Source: Perca fluviatilis (lineage: Eukaryota > Chordata > Actinopteri > Perciformes > Percidae). Taken from it: a stretch of DNA of 64,000 nt. The position numbers and the translations under genes are program-made. Position 1 is the stretch's first letter; each line of letters begins with the position of its first letter. This document shows positions 58,385-64,000 of the stretch, one piece after another. The notes under the pieces are model-generated. The model was given only the letters and a program-made list of their open reading frames with translations, searched no databases and was not told the DNA's origin. The DNA is taken from assembly GCF_010015445.1 (NCBI RefSeq), contig NC_053123.1, positions 6,134,648 through 6,198,647 of the forward strand, written 5' to 3'.

Positions 58385-58838
58385 CAGTAGTTCACAAACC
58401 TTTACACGTCAAGGAGCCTTAAAGTGACACAAAATAGACCTGGGACCCCTGTTTGATAAGGTTTGGACCCAGAGGCCCCCCATTTGATAGGATTTTTTTT
58501 TTTTTTTACAGAAAATGTATGAAGCCCATGGCCAAAATAGTCCTACATTCTGTTATTGTGTTACATGTGGATTTATGCCTTAGGTTTCTGCCTGTTAACA
58601 TTTTTTTCTTCGCCACTGTTGGACCAAATGAATGTTCTTGGGGGGAGGGGGATTTTTGGGTCTCTGTAGTGTGGCCTAGACCTACTCTTTGTAGTGTCCT
58701 GAGATAACTTCTGCTTTGATTTTGACATTCAAAATGAAATTGAAATATAGTGACAAGAAATTCATTTTTTGCTGGGGACACCCTGGAACCCCCTCAAGGA
58801 CCCCTAAGGGTCCCCGGACCACATATTGAAAACCACTG
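58385..58838. mobile_element. hAT-like miniature element, relative of 33347-33640
   Basis: CAGTAGTTCACAAAC at the left and AAAACCACTG at the right form short inverted ends. The interior has GGACCCC(T)-rich segments. The open frames at 58453-58781 are not genes. Confidence 0.55.
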
Positions 58839-58982
58839 AAATAGAGGATAGATGAATGGATGTTTTATACCTGACATGTGATTTCTTCCTTGTTTTCTTG
58901 TATCTTCACTTGACAAAAACTGTTAGTTTTTTGACACCAGCTAAGTATAGTATAGAATATATTATAACACTTAAAGGCTTAG

Positions 58983-59330
58983 GGCTGGGCGATATATATC
59001 GATATTATATTGACATCGATATACAGTATGAGGCTAGATATCGCCTTAAATTTTGGATATTGTAATATCCTGATATGACAGTGTTACCTGGTTTTAAAGG
59101 CTGCATTACAGTAAAGTGATGTCATGTTCTGAACTTACCATACTGTTCTAGCTGTTCTGTTATTTGCCTTTACCCACTTAATTAATTATTATATCCACAT
59201 TACTGATGATTATTGATCAAAACTCTCATTGTGTAAATATTTTGTGAAAGCACCAATAGTCAGCCCTACAATATCGCCGCAATATCGTGATATTTGATTT
59301 TTTTTCTCCATATGGTGCAGCTGTAGGTAG
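58983..59330. repeat. ATATCG-rich repeat element
   Basis: CTGGGCGATATATATCGATA near the left and AATATCGCCGCAATATCGTG near 59272 share inverted ATATCG motifs. Probably a fish non-autonomous element. Confidence 0.4.
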
Positions 59331-59503
59331 GCTACATTTTGTCCTATCTTGTCTGCAGTCTTGGGGGTAAATGTCTCAAAACGATCATACTAAAGAACGG
59401 GTGTCTTTGTCACACCTTTAGTGGATAAGCAAAAAGATTGCTTTTAATTGAACAGACACAGAGTTGATAAACTAACAGTGTCCTCCCCCTCTGCGTGTTC
59501 CAG

Positions 59504-59787
59504 GAGATGACTTGAGCTGCACGGCGGACGGCCAGGTGTACACCAACAGGGACATCTGGAAGCCAGAGCCATGCCGAATCTGTGTGTGTGACAACGGCCA
59601 GGTCCTCTGCGACGAAATCCAGTGCGATGAGCTGACTAACTGCGAGAAGGTGGTCATCCCCGAGGGCGAGTGCTGCCCTGTCTGTCAGACTGATTCACAG
59701 GGCGGCGGTGGAGGCGGTGGAGGCGGGCGGAGGCGGCGGCGGCGGGCGGCGGTGGCGGAAGCGACGGCGGGCAGGGCACTTTTGGTG
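59504..59787 (+). CDS. col5a2: Procollagen alpha-2(V) exon 2 (von Willebrand type C domain)
   Basis: The acceptor TTCCAG is followed in phase 1 by a cysteine-rich domain. [19 protein letters not shown], then [17 protein letters not shown], and GECCPVC give the ten-cysteine von Willebrand type C pattern of fibrillar procollagen N-propeptides. NRDIWKP and CPVC followed by a Gly-rich tail are closer to COL5A2 than to COL1A1, COL2A1 or COL3A1. The domain lies outside the triple helix and modulates growth factors in family members. After TDSQ the exon is a GGC-rich tract. Two extra G bases (in 59725-59727 and 59744-59746) put its middle into an Arg-rich frame. Without them the frame is poly-glycine ending [10 protein letters not shown], in phase with exon 3. 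The donor is G|GTGAGC. Confidence 0.88.
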
Positions 59788-59835
59788 GTGAGCCAGCAGC
59801 TGCTCTATGTGGTTATTTGTTAGCTTTGGAAGTAG

Positions 59836-60380
59836 GGCTGCAGTGGCGGATTTAGCACTTTGGGGGCCCAAGGCAAACAAAGGCATGCTACTTCACTAGT
59901 AGAGGGCTTGCTGATGGCATTTGGTCTAAATACATCCATGCATTTTAGCACATGGATTTTTATAATGACATGATTATGAGTTGAAGATTATGAAACAAGC
60001 TTAACCAAGTTTAATAGGTGTTAATGGGGCCCCTGGTAGTTCGGGGCCCAAGGCAATCGCCGACCTTTGTCTGCCTATGTAGGGCTGCAACTCAGTCGGT
60101 TATTTTCTCGATTAATCGATTAGTTTTTTTGTATATAAAACATCAGAAAATGGTGAAAAATGTCAATCAGTGTTTCCCAAAGCCCAAGATGATGTGAGAA
60201 GTTCAGCTTACTGTCACAGAGGAGAGAAGAAACTAAAAAATAAAGAAAATATTCACATTTAACAAGCTGGAATCAGAGACATTTTACCTTTTCTTCTTAA
60301 AAAAATGACTCAAACCGATCAAAATAGTTGGCGATTAATGTAATAGTTGACAACTAATCGATTAATCTTTGCAGCTCTAT
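59836..60380. repeat. Two fish repeat elements in col5a2 intron 2
   Basis: 59836-60075 has GGGGCCCAAGGCAA(T/A) near both ends. 60081-60380 starts AGGGCTGCAACTCAGTC and ends CTTTGCAGCTCT, with ATTAATCGATTAGT motifs at both ends. Both look like non-autonomous DNA elements. Confidence 0.5.
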
Positions 60381-60862
60381 CCAGACGAGAAAAACATGTC
60401 AGTGCATAAATATCTTCTTAATTTGCTATTTACATTGTAGGTGGAGGGCACAATCACACACCCATGTTTTAACACCTGCAAAAGAATTACCTGTAAAGCT
60501 CAATTTAAAAACAAAAAAATAAGAAATGTAGTAGTTTTTAACATGTTACTGTGTTGCCAATGAAATAATCTATTTATCTGTCAGAAACAATCGACAAACG
60601 AGAGCCATTATCACGCTGTTACACATCACTAGCCTCATGATAAGACTGAGTGCCTTCAGGGTGATTGTGTTCACTGACTATCCTGCCTCTGTTTACCTTC
60701 ACTGACCTGCAGAACGATGACACATTCATCTCTTTAGAACTGCTCAGCACTCTCCGCTTTCACTTTGATGAGTTATTGATGATTGTTGTACCTATTATTC
60801 CTGACATACAGCCCAATTATAGCCCAAATAATGTGATCTTTTATGCTTTTTCCTCATTGTAG

Positions 60863-60882
60863 GCGGGGGCAGGATCTATAAG
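60863..60882 (+). CDS. col5a2: Procollagen alpha-2(V) exon 3 (20-nt micro-exon)
   Basis: Between acceptor TTGTAG and donor GTAGGC lies a 20-nt exon. Entered in phase 1 it reads GGGRIYK and leaves in phase 0, exactly what exon 4 needs. The human gene has a similar short Gly/Arg/Lys linker between the von Willebrand domain and the first collagen triplets. Confidence 0.75.
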
Positions 60883-61012
60883 GTAGGCCACAGTTTTGGG
60901 ATGTTGGCTGTTATTTATACTTCATTACATGTTACATGTATTATTTTATTACTTTAGTGTTTGTACTTGTTTTAGCATCTTATAATTTCTATGGCTTTAG
61001 TGATTATACTTA

Positions 61013-61281
61013 TGTGTATGTATGTAGGTATGTACAGTATGTATGTATGTATGTATAGTATGTACGTACAGTATGTATGTCTGTAGGTATGTACAGTATG
61101 TATGTATGTATGTATGTATGTATGTATGTATGTACGGTATGTATGTATGTATGTATGTATGTATGTATGTATGTATGTATGTATAGTATGTATGTACAGT
61201 ATGTACGTCTGTATGTATGTACAGTATGTATGTATGTATGTATGTACGGTATGTATGCATGTACAGTATGTATGTATGTAT
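61013..61281. repeat. (GTAT)n microsatellite with interruptions, intron 3
   Basis: Tetranucleotide array interrupted by GTACAGTATGTA and GTACGGTATG units. The MYVCMYVC/HTYIHTYI frames are artefacts. Confidence 0.97.
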
Positions 61282-61614
61282 GATGACAATTATTGTTTTA
61301 ATATTTCATAACGATTCATATAATTTTATGTTATGATTGGTATTGTTTTAAACATTTTTTTTTTCAAATAGTTTACTAATTTTGTATTTGTCTTAGTGTG
61401 CATTAGTCTCTAAATCCATTATTATTTTTTTTTATCTTTATTATTCTTTTTTCTTGTCTGATGTTTTTTCAATGACTGTTTAGCACATTGAATTGCATTT
61501 TATTATGTTTGAAAGGTGCTATATACATAATGATTGACTGATTGATGTTTGCTGATATTCTCACCATCGTGGAGTATGAGTTTGAGATGTTTTGTCACTG
61601 ATCTGTTTATTCAG

Positions 61615-61647
61615 GGTCAGAAGGGAGAGCCCGGAGATGTGCCACTT
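61615..61647 (+). CDS. col5a2: Procollagen alpha-2(V) exon 4
   Basis: 33-nt exon, acceptor TTCAG, donor GTAAGT, phase 0. It encodes GQKGEPGDVPL, matching the start of the N-propeptide collagen region in COL5A2 (GQKGEPGLVP). Confidence 0.9.
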
Positions 61648-61748
61648 GTAAGTGTTAATTGAAATCTTTTTAACAGGTCTACAATGTCAGTCAAAAAGCA
61701 CGGTCTGACTGCAGGCTATAACACATGTGTTTGATGATGTCCCTGCAG

Positions 61749-61781
61749 GTGACTGGCATCAGGGGCCGCCCTGGACCTATG
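61749..61781 (+). CDS. col5a2: Procollagen alpha-2(V) exon 5
   Basis: 33-nt exon after CCTGCAG, donor GTAAGC, phase 0. It encodes VTGIRGRPGPM, matching human COL5A2 VTGIRGRPGPA; this is the strongest gene-specific signature in the window. Confidence 0.92.
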
Positions 61782-62080
61782 GTAAGCATCGTTGTGTTGT
61801 TTGCTTTACCCCGTACCATCTTCTAAAAAGAATTTCTCCTTCTGCAAATGCCATGTTTAGTGTGAATATTCAACTACCTGAACTGACACTAGATGGCATA
61901 AGAGGACAGCTACCTGCTGCACAATATCACCTTACAAGGATTTCTACACAGCGGGCTCGTCCTCGAGTCGTCTGAGTGACATTTTATAAAGCACTCCTAT
62001 GACAGGTCTTTTTGTGATGTTTACGACTGCAATATCATCACCCTCAGACTTTGATTGGCTCTTTGTTTCTACGACAACAG

Positions 62081-62134
62081 GGACCTCCCGGCTCTCCAGG
62101 AGACAGAGGATCTCGAGGACACAAAGGCAGGCCT
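62081..62134 (+). CDS. col5a2: Procollagen alpha-2(V) exon 6
   Basis: 54-nt exon (the classical fibrillar collagen exon length), acceptor CAACAG, donor GTAAGT. It encodes six Gly-X-Y triplets, GPPGSPGDRGSRGHKGRP. Confidence 0.92.
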
Positions 62135-62551
62135 GTAAGTCCCATCCACCAGTCTCCACACACAAAGACATGCATGAATAACATGAAATGAAAAGTTAAA
62201 GTAGGGTGATCAAATTGTGATTTTTAACCTCACACCTCTAAATATCATCAGATATATCGAAGATTATTGCAAATATCATATAGTTTCATATTTATTTGGG
62301 GCTTTTCAGAGGATATATGGCAGACCACAACATATTTAATGGGTTAAAATATACATTAATAATTATTTAGTTCTATTACTTTAAATATAGTACAGTATTA
62401 ATCTTAGTCTCTATGTGCATGCTTCTGCGTATTGGAATTTGGCAACAATATTATGGGATGGAGTCTCTCAGCCTTGTGGTTTCATTATTCAAACATTAAC
62501 ATTAACATTGGTGTAGCCTATATTTTTATTTATTGGTTTTATATATATTAT

Positions 62552-62880
62552 GATGTCTTGACCAATTAATCCGCCGATTATTGTCCCGATTAATTGTTTG
62601 GTCTATAATATGTCAGAAAATAAGTGAAAAAAGTCCAGCCTAGTTTCTCAAAGTCCAAGGTGATGTCTTTAATGGTCTTGTTTTGTCCGTCTAAAACCCA
62701 AAGATATTCAGTTTATTATGATATAAAAACAGCAAAGAGCAGGAAACCTCCATATTCGAGTCTGAAAAGAGAATTTTCTGCCTTTTTTGCATGCAAAGGA
62801 TTAATTGATTATCAACTAAAGTTGCTGATTATTTTTCTGTCGATCGACTAATCCATTTGTCGACTAACCGTTGAATCTCC
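62552..62880. repeat. ATTAAT/CGACTAATC repeat in intron 6
   Basis: CCAATTAATCCGCCGATTATT at the left and GTCGATCGACTAATCC at the right; related in style to the element at 60081-60380. The open frame at 62624-62851 lies within it and is not a gene. Confidence 0.45.
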
Positions 62881-63638
62881 ACATAGATAAGATACTAAAA
62901 ATATAAATCACGTTCACACACGTGTAACTCACATACACAAGATTAAAGAGAAAAAAGGTTTTGTGTATTGCACCGTTTGTAATAATAAATAAAAAGATAA
63001 CCGCAACAAAAATTCATATTGCACAGTTGTGTCTATAAGGTCTCTGATTTCAGTGCAGAGTTCAGTGTGGTGACATAACACCTTGACTTGATTTTGTCCT
63101 TGCTGTGGACATGAGAGTGACTCTGAATTACTCCCTATTCTGTCGAAAAAGGGTTAAGAAGTACTGCAGGAAATGTACATTTTTGGGGTTCAAGGGCAAG
63201 AGACCAACACTCAAAAATATAGTGTTATGTGCCAAGTTGATGTATAATGTGCTTCGCAAGCAAAAACGTAGCAGGTTGATGAATGAATGTGCCCCTCTTG
63301 GTGGAGTTACAACCCAGTGGAGGGGAGCACTGTGAGGCTGATTTATTAGTACCAATGGTTCTCCTGCCGTACGCCAGTTACAGCTCCTGGTTCGTAAACA
63401 AACACTAATTAAACTGCATCATCTGTATCAAAGTGCAGTGACAGGCCCCACTGTACATCTTGGCCAAAGCTACACTGATCGATGGATCAATCTATATTTT
63501 AGTGTTTAAGTTCACGAAAATAAAATAAATAAATCTGAAAACACGAGCGTAACCAAATGTTTCCACAGCCACAAAATAATGAATCAATGTCAGACTGAGC
63601 GAAGTTCTAACATGGTTTTAAATCGAATCAATCAGCAC
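62881..63638. other. col5a2: col5a2 intron 6, no other feature seen
   Basis: Non-coding. Open frames at 63105-63355 on both strands are overlapping chance frames. Confidence 0.5.
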
Positions 63639-63683
63639 CTCTCTCTCTCTCTCTCTCTTTTTTTTTTTTTTTTTTTTTTTCTA
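63639..63683. repeat. (CT)n then poly(T) forming the exon 7 polypyrimidine tract
   Basis: CT repeats followed by about 23 T directly precede the acceptor CTAG of exon 7, so length variation here could affect splicing. Confidence 0.9.
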
Positions 63684-63684
63684 G

Positions 63685-63777
63685 GGACTGCGGGGCCCTC
63701 CAGGTTATGATGGAGAGCCTGGTGTACCAGGTCAACCCGGTGAACCAGGACCTCCAGGACCTCCAACGCACCCCGGA
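63685..63777 (+). CDS. col5a2: Procollagen alpha-2(V) exon 7
   Basis: 93-nt exon, acceptor TTTCTAG, donor GTGAGTC, phase 0. It encodes [20 protein letters not shown] and further triplets ending PTHPG. The interruption THPG corresponds to HPSHPG at the end of the N-propeptide collagen region of COL5A2, just before the N-proteinase cleavage region. The next exons are beyond the window. Confidence 0.93.
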
Positions 63778-63873
63778 GTGAGTCATGCACTGAGGGCTCT
63801 CTCACATGGCGCAAACACACAGATGGACCTTTGGGATTACTTTTAATAATGAAAAGTGCTCTATAAATAAAAT

Positions 63874-63876
<3 letters not shown>

Positions 63877-63947
<71 letters not shown>
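63877..63947. repeat. (TTA)n(TAG)n microsatellite, intron 7
   Basis: About nine TTA units followed by about thirteen AGT/TAG units. Confidence 0.97.
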
Positions 63948-63948
<1 letters not shown>

Positions 63949-64000
63949 TGTACACCTGCATGCATGCAGCTAACATGCACAGGAAGAACAAACATGAGAA

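Larger units (their letters stand above)
14193..59503 (+). other. col5a2: col5a2 intron 1 (45.3 kb)
   Basis: It starts GTAAGTG and ends TTCCAG|GAGATG, both in phase 1. A very long first intron is usual for this gene. It hosts a 17-kb Maverick/Polinton at 36689-53658 and many miniature elements described separately. Confidence 0.7.

Noticed and set aside
59504..63777. Assignment to col2a1, col1a1 or col3a1
   Set aside because: IRGRPGPM, GQKGEPGDVPL and the THPG interruption match COL5A2 specifically. The other fibrillar chains have different N-propeptide triplets.

Overview
The window is teleost (ray-finned fish) genomic DNA. It has spliced vertebrate genes with GT-AG introns, many long dinucleotide and tetranucleotide microsatellites, and many short fish-type DNA transposons bounded by TTAA or ending in CAGTGGTT. 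The one host gene recognised is the 5' part of a fibrillar procollagen gene on the + strand, best matched to col5a2 (alpha-2 chain of type V collagen). Exon 1 (signal peptide) is at 14102-14192. After a 45.3 kb first intron come exon 2 (von Willebrand type C domain, 59504-59787), a 20-nt exon 3, and exons 4 to 7 of the N-propeptide collagen region, with the last at 63685-63777. The gene runs off the right edge. The splice phases fit across all introns, except for an apparent frame break in the poly-glycine tail of exon 2.

Positions 1-13900 are upstream intergenic DNA with repeats and no recognised gene. The collagen start codon lies inside a stem-loop with a 4-codon upstream ORF (14070-14117). 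This is the arrangement known from type I and III collagen mRNAs.

Intron 1 carries a 17-kb Maverick/Polinton (adintovirus-like) element, 36689-53658, bounded by about 400-bp terminal inverted repeats that start AG and end CT. On the + strand are two left-end accessory genes (one with a possible PC4-like region, one acidic with a CxxC/HPSQ/HxC motif), a retroviral-type integrase with a chromodomain, a minor-capsid-type protein, a basic core-type protein, the major capsid protein and an adenain-like cysteine protease. On the - strand, converging on a shared bidirectional poly(A) signal at 45230-45245, are two small conserved Polinton proteins, the packaging ATPase, a protein-primed family B DNA polymerase and a right-end accessory gene that looks spliced and is built of duplicated exon-intron units. 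The inverted repeats are about 99 % identical, so the insertion looks young, yet most genes are frameshifted every few hundred bases. The element also contains an 81-bp N gap flanked by a noisy 1.6-kb duplication. I read this mostly as assembly or sequence error with some real decay.

The rest of intron 1 and the flanks hold TTAA-bounded miniature elements (one with a 46-bp minisatellite, and with its own empty target site present elsewhere in the window), a large fold-back element, hAT-like elements, a LINE remnant and microsatellites. No tRNA, rRNA or CRISPR was seen.
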